NCBI GenBank assembly: GCA_964016885.1
Contig: OZ024748.1
Coordinates: 37,357,047-37,421,046 of the forward strand
Origin: Eledone cirrhosa
Lineage: Eukaryota > Mollusca > Cephalopoda > Octopoda > Eledonidae
Direction of reading: 5' to 3'
DNA: 64,000 nt
In this document: positions 28,750 through 41,283 of the stretch, one piece after another
Layout: each line of letters opens with the position of its first letter
Numbering within the stretch: position 1 is the first letter of the stretch
Notes under the pieces: model-generated
Databases searched by the model: none
What the model was told of the DNA's origin: nothing
The model's input: only the letters and a program-made list of their open reading frames with translations
Translations under genes and position numbers: made by a program

Positions 28750-31700
28750 GTGTCAGTGTTAACTACCTCTAGATCTAGTATGACAATGTCAGTGTCAGTG
28801 TTAACTACCTCTAGATCTAGTATGACAATGTCAGTGTCAGTGTTAACTACCACTAGATCTAGTATGACAATGTCAGTGTCAGTGTTAACTACCACTATAT
28901 CTAGTATGACAATGTCAGAGTTAACTACCTCTAGATCTAGTATGACAATGTCAGTGTCAGAGTTAACTACCTCTATATCTAGTATGACAATGTCAGTGTC
29001 AGTGTTAACTACCACTAGATCTAGTATGACAATGTCAGAGTTAACTACCTCTAGATCTAATATGACAATGTCAGTGTCAGTGTTAACTACCTCTAGATCT
29101 AGTGTGACAATGTTAGTGTCAGTGTTAACTACCTCTAGATCTAGTATGACAATGTTAGTGTCAGTGTTAACTACCACTAGGTCTAGTATGACAATGTCAG
29201 TGTCAGTGTTAACTACCTCTAGATCTAGTATGACAATGTCAGTGTCAGTGTTAACTACCTCTAGATCTAGTATGACAATGTTAGTGTCAGTGTTAACTAC
29301 CACTAGATCTAGTATGACAATGTCAGTGTCAGTGTTAACTACCTCTAGATCTAGTATGACAATGTTAGTGTCAGTGTTAACTTCCTCTAGATCTAGTATG
29401 ACAATGTTAGTGTCAGTGTTAACTACCTCTAGATCTAGTGTGACAATGTTAGTGTCAGTGTTAACTACCTCTAGATCTAGTATGACAATGTCAGTGTCAG
29501 TGTTAACTACCTCTAGATCTAGTATGACAATGTCAGTGTCAGTGTTAACTACCTCTAGATCTAGTAAGACAATGTCAGTGTCAGTGTTAACTACCTCTAG
29601 ATCTAGTATGACAATATCAGTGTCAGTGTTAACTACCTCTATATCTAGTAAGACAATGTCAGTGTCAGTGTTAACTACCTCTAGATCTAGTGTGACAATG
29701 TCAGTGTCAGTGTTAACTACCTCTAGATCTAGTATGACAATGTCAGTGTCAGGGTTAACTACCTCAAGATCTAGTGTGACGATGTTAGTGTCAGTGTTAA
29801 ATACCTCTAGATCTAGTATGACGATGTCAGTGTCAGTGTTAACTACCACAAGATCTAGTGTGACAATGTTAGTGTCAGTGTTAACTACCTCTAGATATAG
29901 TATGACAATTTTAGTGTCAGTGTTAACTATCTCTAGATCTAGTGTGACAATGTTAGTGTCAGTGTTAACTACCTCTAGATATAGTATGACAATGTCAGTG
30001 TCAGTGTTAACTACCTCTAGATCTAGTATGACAATGTCAGTGTCAGTGTTAACTACCACAAGATCTAGTGTGACAATGTTAGTGTCAGTGTTAACTACCT
30101 CTAGATATAGTATGACAATGTCAGTGTCAGTGTTTACTACCTCTAGATCTAGTATGACAATGTTAGTGTCAGTGTTAACTACCTCTAGATCTAGTGTGAC
30201 AATGTTAGTGTCAGTGTTAACTACCTCTAGATATAGTATGACAATGTCAGTGTCAGTGTTTACTACCTCTAGATCTAGTATGACAATGTTAGTGTCAGTG
30301 TTAACTACCTCTAGATCTAGTGTGACAATGTTAGTGTCAGTGTTAACTACCTCTAGATATAGTATGACAATGTCAGTGTCAGTGTTAACTACCTCTAGAT
30401 CTAGTATGACAATGTTAGTGTCAGTGTTAACTATCTCTAGATCTAGTGTGACAATGTTAGTGTCAGTGTTAACTACCTCTAGATATAGTATGACAATGTC
30501 AGTGTCAGTGTTAACTACCTCTAGATCTAGTATGACAATGTCAGTGTCAGTGTTAACTACCACAAGATCTAGTGTGACAATGTTAGTGTCAGTGTTAACT
30601 ACCTCTAGATATAGTATGACAATGTCAGTGTCAGTGTTTACTACCTCTAGATCTAGTATGACAATGTTAGTGTCAGTGTTAACTACCTCTAGATCTAGTG
30701 TGACAATGTTAGTGTCAGTGTTAACTACCTCTAGATATAGTATGACAATGTCAGTGTCAGTGTTTACTACCTCTAGATCTAGTATGACAATGTTAGTGTC
30801 AGTGTTAACTACCTCTAGATCTAGTGTGACAATGTTAGTGTCAGTGTTAACTACCTCTAGATATAGTATGACAATGTCAGTGTCAGTGTTAACTACCTCT
30901 AGATCTAGTATGACAATGTTAGTGTCAGTGTTAACTACCTCTAGATCTAGTGTGACAATGTTAGTGTCAGTGTTAACTACCTCTAGATATAGTATGACAA
31001 TGTCAGTGTCAGTGTTAACTACCTCTAGATCTAGTATGACAATGTCAGTGTCAGTGTTAACTACCACAAGATCTAGTGTGACAATGTTAGTGTCAGTGTT
31101 AACTACCTCTAGATATAGTATGACGATGTCAGTGTCAGTGTTTACTACCTCTAGATCTAGTATGACAATGTTAGTGTCAGTGTTAACTACCTCTAGATCT
31201 AGTGTGACAATGTTAGTGTCAGTGTTAACTACCTCTAGATATAGTATGACAATGTTAGTGTCAGTGTTAACTACCTCTAGATCTAGTATGACAATGTTAG
31301 TGTCAGTGTTAACTACCTCTAGATCTAGTATGACAATGTTAGTGTCAGTGTTAACTACCTCTAGATCTAGTGTGAGAATGTTAGTGTCAGTGTTAACTAC
31401 CTCTAGATATAGTATGACAATGTCAGTGTCAGTGTTAACTACCTCTAGATCTAGTATGACAATGTCAGTGTCATGGTTAACTACCTCTAGATCTAGTGTG
31501 ACAATGTTAGTGTCAGTGTTAACTACCACTAGATCTAGTATGACAATGTCAGTGTCAGTGTTAACTACCTCTAGATCTAGTATGACAATGTTAGTGTCAG
31601 TGTTAACTACCACTAGATCTAGTATGACAATGTCAGTGTCAGGGTTAACTACCTCAAGATCTAGTGTGACAATGTTAGTGTCAGTGTTAACTACCTCTAG

Positions 31701-32013
31701 ATCTAGTATGACAATGTTAGTGTCAGTGTTAACTACCACTAGATCTAGTATGACAATATCAGTGTCAGGGATAACTACCTCAAGATCTAGTGTGACAATG
31801 TCAGTGTCAGTGTTAACTACCTCTAGATCTAGTATGACAATGTCAGTGTCAGTGTTAACTACCTCTAGATCTAGTATGACAATGTTAGTGTCAGTGTTAA
31901 CTACCTCTAGATCTAGTATGACAATGTTAGTGTCAGTGTTAACTACCTCTAGATCTAGTGTGACAATGTTAGTGTCAGTGTTAACTACCTCTAGATATAG
32001 TATGACAATGTAA
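28750..32013. repeat. Higher-order block, family of five, copy 2 (3,264 bp, rearranged)
   Basis: It starts with the same ~1.16 kb as copy 1. At about 29907, right after an AGATAT unit, it jumps to the ACAATTTTAG segment and skips the CTAGAGATAGT and AGATGTAAT part present in copies 1, 3 and 4. It then carries an extra repeat of the AGATAT/TTTACT segment before rejoining the common end, including TCAGGGATAAC near 31769. Confidence 0.82.
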
Positions 32014-35000
32014 GTGTCAGTGTTAACTACCTCTAGATCTAGTATGACAATGTCAGTGTCAGTGTTAACTACCTCTAGATCTAGTATGACAATGTCAGTG
32101 TCAGTGTTAACTACCACTAGATCTAGTATGACAATGTCAGTGTCAGTGTTAACTACCACTATATCTAGTATGACAATGTCAGAGTTAACTACCTCTAGAT
32201 CTAGTATGACAATGTCAGTGTCAGAGTTAACTACCTCTATATCTAGTATGACAATGTCAGTGTCAGTGTTAACTACCACTAGATCTAGTATGACAATGTC
32301 AGAGTTAACTACCTCTAGATCTAATATGACAATGTCAGTGTCAGTGTTAACTACCTCTAGATCTAGTGTGACAATGTTAGTGTCAGTGTTAACTACCTCT
32401 AGATCTAGTATGACAATGTTAGTGTCAGTGTTAACTACCACTAGGTCTAGTATGACAATGTCAGTGTCAGTGTTAACTACCTCTAGATCTAGTATGACAA
32501 TGTCAGTGTCAGTGTTAACTACCTCTAGATCTAGTATGACAATGTTAGTGTCAGTGTTAACTACCACTAGATCTAGTATGACAATGTCAGTGTCAGTGTT
32601 AACTACCTCTAGATCTAGTATGACAATGTTAGTGTCAGTGTTAACTTCCTCTAGATCTAGTATGACAATGTTAGTGTCAGTGTTAACTACCTCTAGATCT
32701 AGTGTGACAATGTTAGTGTCAGTGTTAACTACCTCTAGATCTAGTATGACAATGTCAGTGTCAGTGTTAACTACCTCTAGATCTAGTATGACAATGTCAG
32801 TGTCAGTGTTAACTACCTCTAGATCTAGTAAGACAATGTCAGTGTCAGTGTTAACTACCTCTAGATCTAGTATGACAATATCAGTGTCAGTGTTAACTAC
32901 CTCTATATCTAGTAAGACAATGTCAGTGTCAGTGTTAACTACCTCTAGATCTAGTGTGACAATGTCAGTGTCAGTGTTAACTACCTCTAGATCTAGTATG
33001 ACAATGTCAGTGTCAGGGTTAACTACCTCAAGATCTAGTGTGACGATGTTAGTGTCAGTGTTAAATACCTCTAGATCTAGTATGACGATGTCAGTGTCAG
33101 TGTTAACTACCACAAGATCTAGTGTGACAATGTTAGTGTCAGTGTTAACTACCTCTAGATATAGTATGACAATGTCAGTGTCAGTGTTTACTACCTCTAG
33201 ATCTAGTATGACAATGTTAGTGTCAGTGTTAACTACCTCTAGATCTAGTGTGACAATGTTAGTGTCAGTGTTAACTACCTCTAGAGATAGTATGACAATG
33301 TCAGTGTCAGTGTTAACTACCTCTAGATCTAGTATGACAATGTCAGTGTCAGTGTTAACTACCTCTAGATCTAGTATGACAATGTCAGTGTCGGTGTTAA
33401 CTACCACTAGATCTAGTATGACAATGTCAGTGTCAGTGTTAACTACCACAAGATCTAGTGTGACAATGTTAGTGTCAGTGTTAACTACCTCTAGATCTAG
33501 TATGACAATGTCAGTGTCAGTGTTAACTACCACTAGATCTAGTATGACAATGTCAGAGTTAACTACCTCTAGATCTAGTATGACAATGTCAGTGTCAGTG
33601 TTAACAACCTCTAGATCTACTATGACAATGTCAGTGTCAGTGTTAACTACCACTAGATCTAGTATGACAATGTCAGAGTTAACTACCTCTAGATGTAATA
33701 TGACAATGTCAGTGTCAGTGTTAACTACCTCTAGATCTAGTATGACAATGTCAGTGTCAGTGTTAACTACCTCTAGATCTAGTGTGACAATGTCAGTGTC
33801 AGTGTTAACTACCTCTAGATCTAGTATGACAATGTCAGTGTCAGTGTTAACTACCTCTAGATCTAGTGTGACAATGTCAGTGTCAGTGTTAACTACCTCT
33901 AGATCTAGTATGACAATGTTAGTGTCAGTGTTAACTATCTCTAGATCTAGTGTGACAATGTTAGTGTCAGTGTTAACTACCTCTAGATATAGTATGACAA
34001 TGTCAGTGTCAGTGTTAACTACCTCTAGATCTAGTGTGACAATGTCAGTGTCAGTGTTAACTACCTCTAGATCTAGTATGACAATTTTAGTGTCAGTGTT
34101 AACTATCTCTAGATCTAGTGTGACAATGTTAGTGTCAGTGTTAACTACCTCTAGATATAGTATGACAATGTCAGTGTCAGTGTTAACTACCTCTAGATCT
34201 AGTATGACAATGTCAGTGTCAGTGTTAACTACCACAAGATCTAGTGTGACAATGTTAGTGTCAGTGTTAACTACCTCTAGATATAGTATGACAATGTCAG
34301 TGTCAGTGTTTACTACCTCTAGATCTAGTATGACAATGTTAGTGTCAGTGTTAACTACCTCTAGATCTAGTGTGACAATGTTAGTGTCAGTGTTAACTAC
34401 CTCTAGATATAGTATGACAATGTCAGTGTCAGTGTTTACTACCTCTAGATCTAGTATGACAATGTTAGTGTCAGTGTTAACTACCTCTAGATCTAGTGTG
34501 ACAATGTTAGTGTCAGTGTTAACTACCTCTAGATATAGTATGACAATGTCAGTGTCAGTGTTAACTACCTCTAGATCTAGTATGACAATGTTAGTGTCAG
34601 TGTTAACTACCTCTAGATCTAGTGTGACAATGTTAGTGTCAGTGTTAACTACCTCTAGATATAGTATGACAATGTCAGTGTCAGTGTTAACTACCTCTAG
34701 ATCTAGTATGACAATGTCAGTGTCAGTGTTAACTACCACAAGATCTAGTGTGACAATGTTAGTGTCAGTGTTAACTACCTCTAGATATAGTATGACGATG
34801 TCAGTGTCAGTGTTTACTACCTCTAGATCTAGTATGACAATGTTAGTGTCAGTGTTAACTACCTCTAGATCTAGTGTGACAATGTTAGTGTCAGTGTTAA
34901 CTACCTCTAGATATAGTATGACAATGTTAGTGTCAGTGTTAACTACCTCTAGATCTAGTATGACAATGTTAGTGTCAGTGTTAACTACCTCTAGATCTAG

Positions 35001-36567
35001 TATGACAATGTTAGTGTCAGTGTTAACTACCTCTAGATCTAGTGTGAGAATGTTAGTGTCAGTGTTAACTACCTCTAGATATAGTATGACAATGTCAGTG
35101 TCAGTGTTAACTACCTCTAGATCTAGTATGACAATGTCAGTGTCATGGTTAACTACCTCTAGATCTAGTGTGACAATGTTAGTGTCAGTGTTAACTACCA
35201 CTAGATCTAGTATGACAATGTCAGTGTCAGTGTTAACTACCTCTAGATCTAGTATGACAATGTTAGTGTCAGTGTTAACTACCACTAGATCTAGTATGAC
35301 AATGTCAGTGTCAGGGTTAACTACCTCAAGATCTAGTGTGACAATGTTAGTGTCAGTGTTAACTACCTCTAGATCTAGTATGACAATGTTAGTGTCAGTG
35401 TTAACTACCACTAGATCTAGTATGACAATATCAGTGTCAGGGATAACTACCTCAAGATCTAGTGTGACAATGTCAGTGTCAGTGTTAACTACCTCTAGAT
35501 CTAGTATGACAATGTCAGTGTCAGTGTTAACTACCTCTAGATCTAGTATGACAATGTTAGTGTCAGTGTTAACTACCTCTAGATCTAGTATGACAATGTT
35601 AGTGTCAGTGTTAACTACCTCTAGATCTAGTGTGACAATGTTAGTGTCAGTGTTAACTACCTCTAGTTATAGTATGACAATGTTAGTGTCAGTGTTAACT
35701 ACCTGTAGATCTAGTATGACAATATCAGTGTCAGTGTTAACTACCTCTAGATCTAGTATGACAATGTTAGTGACAGTGTTATCTACCTCTAGATCTAGTA
35801 TGACAATGTCAGTGTCAGTGTTAACTACCTCTAGATCTAGTGAGACGATGTTAGTGTCAGTGTTAACTACCTGTAGATCTAGTATGACAATGTCAGTGTC
35901 AGGGTTAACTAGCTCTAGATCTAGTATGACAATGTTAGTGTCAGTGTTAACTACCACTAGATCTAGTGTGACAATGTTAGTGTCAGTGTTAACTACCACT
36001 AGATCTAGTATGACAATGTCAGTGTCAGTGTTAACTACCTCTAGATCTAGTGTGACAATGTTAGTGTCAGTGTTAACTACCACTAGATCTAGTATGACAA
36101 TGTCAGTGTCAGTGTTAACTACCTCTAGATCTAGTATGACAATGTTAGTGTCAGTGTTAACTACCTCTAGATATAGTATGACAATGTCAGTGTCAGTGTT
36201 AACTACCTCTAGATCTAGTATGACAATGTCAGTGTCAGTGTTAACTACCACAAGATCTAGTGTGACAATGTTAGTGTCAGTGTTAACTACCTCTAGATAT
36301 AGTATGACAATGTCAGTGTCAGTGTCTACCAACTCTAGATCTAGTATGACAATGTTAGTGTCAGTTTTAACTACCTCTAGATCTAGTGTGACAATGTTAG
36401 TGTCAGTGTTAACTACCTCTAGATATAGTATGACAATGTCAGTGTCAGTGTTTACTACCTCTAGATCTAGTATGACAATGTTAGTGTCAGTGTTAACTAC
36501 CTCTAGATCTAGTGTGACAATGTTAGTGTCAGTGTTAACTACCTCTAGATATAGTATGACAATGTAA
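32014..36567. repeat. Higher-order block, family of five, copy 3 (4,554 bp)
   Basis: It is nearly identical to copy 1 over the first ~3.65 kb (offset 6,936 bp). It then continues through an AGTTAT unit at 35665 into a ~0.9-kb tail with TAACTAGC and TCTACCAACTC. A related tail runs into copy 1 at about 24345-25077. It ends at the TAA variant at 36565-36567. Confidence 0.83.
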
Positions 36568-39500
36568 GTGTCAGTGTTAACTACCTCTAGATCTAGTATG
36601 ACAATGTCAGTGTCAGTGTTAACTACCTCTAGATCTAGTATGACAATGTCAGTGTCAGTGTTAACTACCACTAGATCTAGTATGACAATGTCAGTGTCAG
36701 TGTTAACTACCACTATATCTAGTATGACAATGTCAGAGTTAACTACCTCTAGATCTAGTATGACAATGTCAGTGTCAGAGTTAACTACCTCTATATCTAG
36801 TATGACAATGTCAGTGTCAGTGTTAACTACCACTAGATCTAGTATGACAATGTCAGAGTTAACTACCTCTAGATCTAATATGACAATGTCAGTGTCAGTG
36901 TTAACTACCTCTAGATCTAGTGTGACAATGTTAGTGTCAGTGTTAACTACCTCTAGATCTAGTATGACAATGTTAGTGTCAGTGTTAACTACCACTAGGT
37001 CTAGTATGACAATGTCAGTGTCAGTGTTAACTACCTCTAGATCTAGTATGACAATGTCAGTGTCAGTGTTAACTACCTCTAGATCTAGTATGACAATGTT
37101 AGTGTCAGTGTTAACTACCACTAGATCTAGTATGACAATGTCAGTGTCAGTGTTAACTACCTCTAGATCTAGTATGACAATGTTAGTGTCAGTGTTAACT
37201 TCCTCTAGATCTAGTATGACAATGTTAGTGTCAGTGTTAACTACCTCTAGATCTAGTGTGACAATGTTAGTGTCAGTGTTAACTACCTCTAGATCTAGTA
37301 TGACAATGTCAGTGTCAGTGTTAACTACCTCTAGATCTAGTATGACAATGTCAGTGTCAGTGTTAACTACCTCTAGATCTAGTAAGACAATGTCAGTGTC
37401 AGTGTTAACTACCTCTAGATCTAGTATGACAATATCAGTGTCAGTGTTAACTACCTCTATATCTAGTAAGACAATGTCAGTGTCAGTGTTAACTACCTCT
37501 AGATCTAGTGTGACAATGTCAGTGTCAGTGTTAACTACCTCTAGATCTAGTATGACAATGTCAGTGTCAGGGTTAACTACCTCAAGATCTAGTGTGACGA
37601 TGTTAGTGTCAGTGTTAAATACCTCTAGATCTAGTATGACGATGTCAGTGTCAGTGTTAACTACCACAAGATCTAGTGTGACAATGTTAGTGTCAGTGTT
37701 AACTACCTCTAGATATAGTATGACAATGTCAGTGTCAGTGTTTACTACCTCTAGATCTAGTATGACAATGTTAGTGTCAGTGTTAACTACCTCTAGATCT
37801 AGTGTGACAATGTTAGTGTCAGTGTTAACTACCTCTAGAGATAGTATGACAATGTCAGTGTCAGTGTTAACTACCTCTAGATCTAGTATGACAATGTCAG
37901 TGTCAGTGTTAACTACCTCTAGATCTAGTATGACAATGTCAGTGTCGGTGTTAACTACCACTAGATCTAGTATGACAATGTCAGTGTCAGTGTTAACTAC
38001 CACAAGATCTAGTGTGACAATGTTAGTGTCAGTGTTAACTACCTCTAGATCTAGTATGACAATGTCAGTGTCAGTGTTAACTACCACTAGATCTAGTATG
38101 ACAATGTCAGAGTTAACTACCTCTAGATCTAGTATGACAATGTCAGTGTCAGTGTTAACAACCTCTAGATCTACTATGACAATGTCAGTGTCAGTGTTAA
38201 CTACCACTAGATCTAGTATGACAATGTCAGAGTTAACTACCTCTAGATGTAATATGACAATGTCAGTGTCAGTGTTAACTACCTCTAGATCTAGTATGAC
38301 AATGTCAGTGTCAGTGTTAACTACCTCTAGATCTAGTGTGACAATGTCAGTGTCAGTGTTAACTACCTCTAGATCTAGTATGACAATGTCAGTGTCAGTG
38401 TTAACTACCTCTAGATCTAGTGTGACAATGTCAGTGTCAGTGTTAACTACCTCTAGATCTAGTATGACAATGTTAGTGTCAGTGTTAACTATCTCTAGAT
38501 CTAGTGTGACAATGTTAGTGTCAGTGTTAACTACCTCTAGATATAGTATGACAATGTCAGTGTCAGTGTTAACTACCTCTAGATCTAGTGTGACAATGTC
38601 AGTGTCAGTGTTAACTACCTCTAGATCTAGTATGACAATTTTAGTGTCAGTGTTAACTATCTCTAGATCTAGTGTGACAATGTTAGTGTCAGTGTTAACT
38701 ACCTCTAGATATAGTATGACAATGTCAGTGTCAGTGTTAACTACCTCTAGATCTAGTATGACAATGTCAGTGTCAGTGTTAACTACCACAAGATCTAGTG
38801 TGACAATGTTAGTGTCAGTGTTAACTACCTCTAGATATAGTATGACAATGTCAGTGTCAGTGTTTACTACCTCTAGATCTAGTATGACAATGTTAGTGTC
38901 AGTGTTAACTACCTCTAGATCTAGTGTGACAATGTTAGTGTCAGTGTTAACTACCTCTAGATATAGTATGACAATGTTAGTGTCAGTGTTAACTACCTCT
39001 AGATCTAGTATGACAATGTTAGTGTCAGTGTTAACTACCTCTAGATCTAGTATGACAATGTTAGTGTCAGTGTTAACTACCTCTAGATCTAGTATGACAA
39101 TGTTAGTGTCAGTGTTAACTACCTCTAGATATAGTATGACAATGTCAGTGTCAGTGTTAACTACCTCTAGATCTAGTATGACAACGTCAGTGTCATGGTT
39201 AACTACCTCTAGATCTAGTATGACAATGTTTGTGTCAGTGTTAACTACCACTAGATCTAGTATGACAATGTCAGTGTCAGGGTTAACTACCTCAAGATCT
39301 AGTGTGACAATGTTAGTGTCAGTGTTAACTACCACTAGATCTAGTATGACAATGTCAGAGTTAACTACCTCTAGATGTAATATGACAATGTCAGTGTCAG
39401 TGTTAACTACCTCTAGATCTAGTATGACAATGTCAGTGTCAGTGTTAACTACCTCTAGATCTAGTGTGACAATGTCAGTGTCAGTGTTAACTACCTCTAG

Positions 39501-41283
39501 ATCTAGTATGACAATGTCAGTGTCAGTGTTAACTACCTCTAGATCTAGTGTGACAATGTCAGTGTCAGTGTTAACTACCTCTAGATCTAGTATGACAATG
39601 TTAGTGTCAGTGTTAACTATCTCTAGATCTAGTGTGACAATGTTAGTGTCAGTGTTAACTACCTCTAGATATAGTATGACAATGTCAGTGTCAGTGTTAA
39701 CTTCCTCTAGATCTAGTGTGACAATGTCAGTGTCAGTGTTAACTACCTCTAGATCTAGTATGACAATGTTAGTGTCAGTGTTAACTATCTCTAGATCTAG
39801 TGTGACAATGTTAGTGTCAGTGTTAACTACCTCTAGATATAGTATGACAATGTCAGTGTCAGTGTTAACTACCTCTAGATCTAGTATGACAATGTCAGTG
39901 TCAGTGTTAACTACCACAAGATCTAGTGTGACAATGTTAGTGTCAGTGTTAACTACCTCTAGATATAGTATGACAATGTCAGTGTCAGTGTTTACTACCT
40001 CTAGATCTAGTATGACAATGTTAGTGTCAGTGTTAACTACCTCTAGATCTAGTGTGACAATGTTAGTGTCAGTGTTAACTACCTCTACATATAGTATGAC
40101 AATGTTAGTGTCAGTGTTAACTACCTCTAGATCTAGTATGACAATGTTAGTGTCAGTGTTAACTACCTCTAGATCTAGTATGACAATGTTAGTGTCAGTG
40201 TTAACTACCTCTAGATCTAGTGTGACAATGTTAGTGTCAGTGTTAACTACCTCTAGATATAGTATGACAATGTCAGTGTCAGTGTTAACTACCTCTAGAT
40301 CTAGTATGACAATGTCAGTGTCATGGTTAACTACCTCTAGATCTAGTGTGACAATGTTAGTGTCAGTGTTAACTACCACTAGATCTAGTATGACAATGTC
40401 AGTGTCAGTGTTAACTACCTCTAGATCTAGTATGACAATGTTAGTGTCAGTGTTAACTACCACTAGATCTAGAATGACAATGTCAGTGTCAGGGTTAACT
40501 ACCTCAAGATCTAGTGTGACAATGTTAGTGTCAGTGTTAACTATCTCTAGATCTAGTATGACAATGTTAGTGTCAGTGTTAACTACCACTAGATCTAGTA
40601 TGACAATGTCAGTGTCAGGGTTAACTACCTCAAGATCTAGTGTGACAATGTCAGTGTCAGTGTTAACTACCTCTAGATCTAGTATGACAATGTCAGTGTC
40701 AGTGTTAACTACCTCTAGATCTAGTATGACAATGTTAGTGTCAGTGTTAACTACCTCTAGATCTAGTATGACAATGTTAGTGTCAGTGTTAACTACCTCT
40801 AGATCTAGTGTGACAATGTTAGTGTCAGTGTTAACTACCTCAAGATCTAGTGTGACAATGTTAGTGTCAGTGTTAACTACCTCTAGTTATAGTATGACAA
40901 TGTTAGTGTCAGTGTTAACTACCTGTAGATCTAGTATGACAATATCAGTGTCAGTGTTAACTACCACAAGATCTAGTGTGACAATGTTAGTGTCAGTGTT
41001 AACTACCTCTAGATATAGTATGACAATGTCAGTGTCAGTGTCTACCAACTCTAGATCTAGTATGACAATGTTAGTGTCAGTTTTAACTACCTCTAGATCT
41101 AGTGTGACAATGTTAGTGTCAGTGTTAACTACCTCTAGATATAGTATGACAATGTCAGTGTCAGTGTTTACTACCTCTAGATCTAGTATGACAATGTTAG
41201 TGTCAGTGTTAACTACCTCTAGATCTAGTGTGACAATGTTAGTGTCAGTGTTAACTACCTCTAGATATAGTATGACAATGTAA
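36568..41283. repeat. Higher-order block, family of five, copy 4 (4,716 bp)
   Basis: It follows copy 3 closely (offset 4,554 bp) to about 38960, with CTAGAGATAGT near 37837 and AGATGTAAT at 38245. It then changes to a segment with a second AGATGTAAT at 39373 and the rare CTACATAT near 40085, and ends with TCTACCAACTC and the last TAA variant in the window. Confidence 0.82.

Noticed and set aside
24345..35411. Giant acidic beta-repeat protein on the - strand
   Set aside because: It needs GTG starts inside the repeat, overlaps the + frame completely, and is cut by AGTTAT-derived stops copied along with the blocks. No flanking domain.
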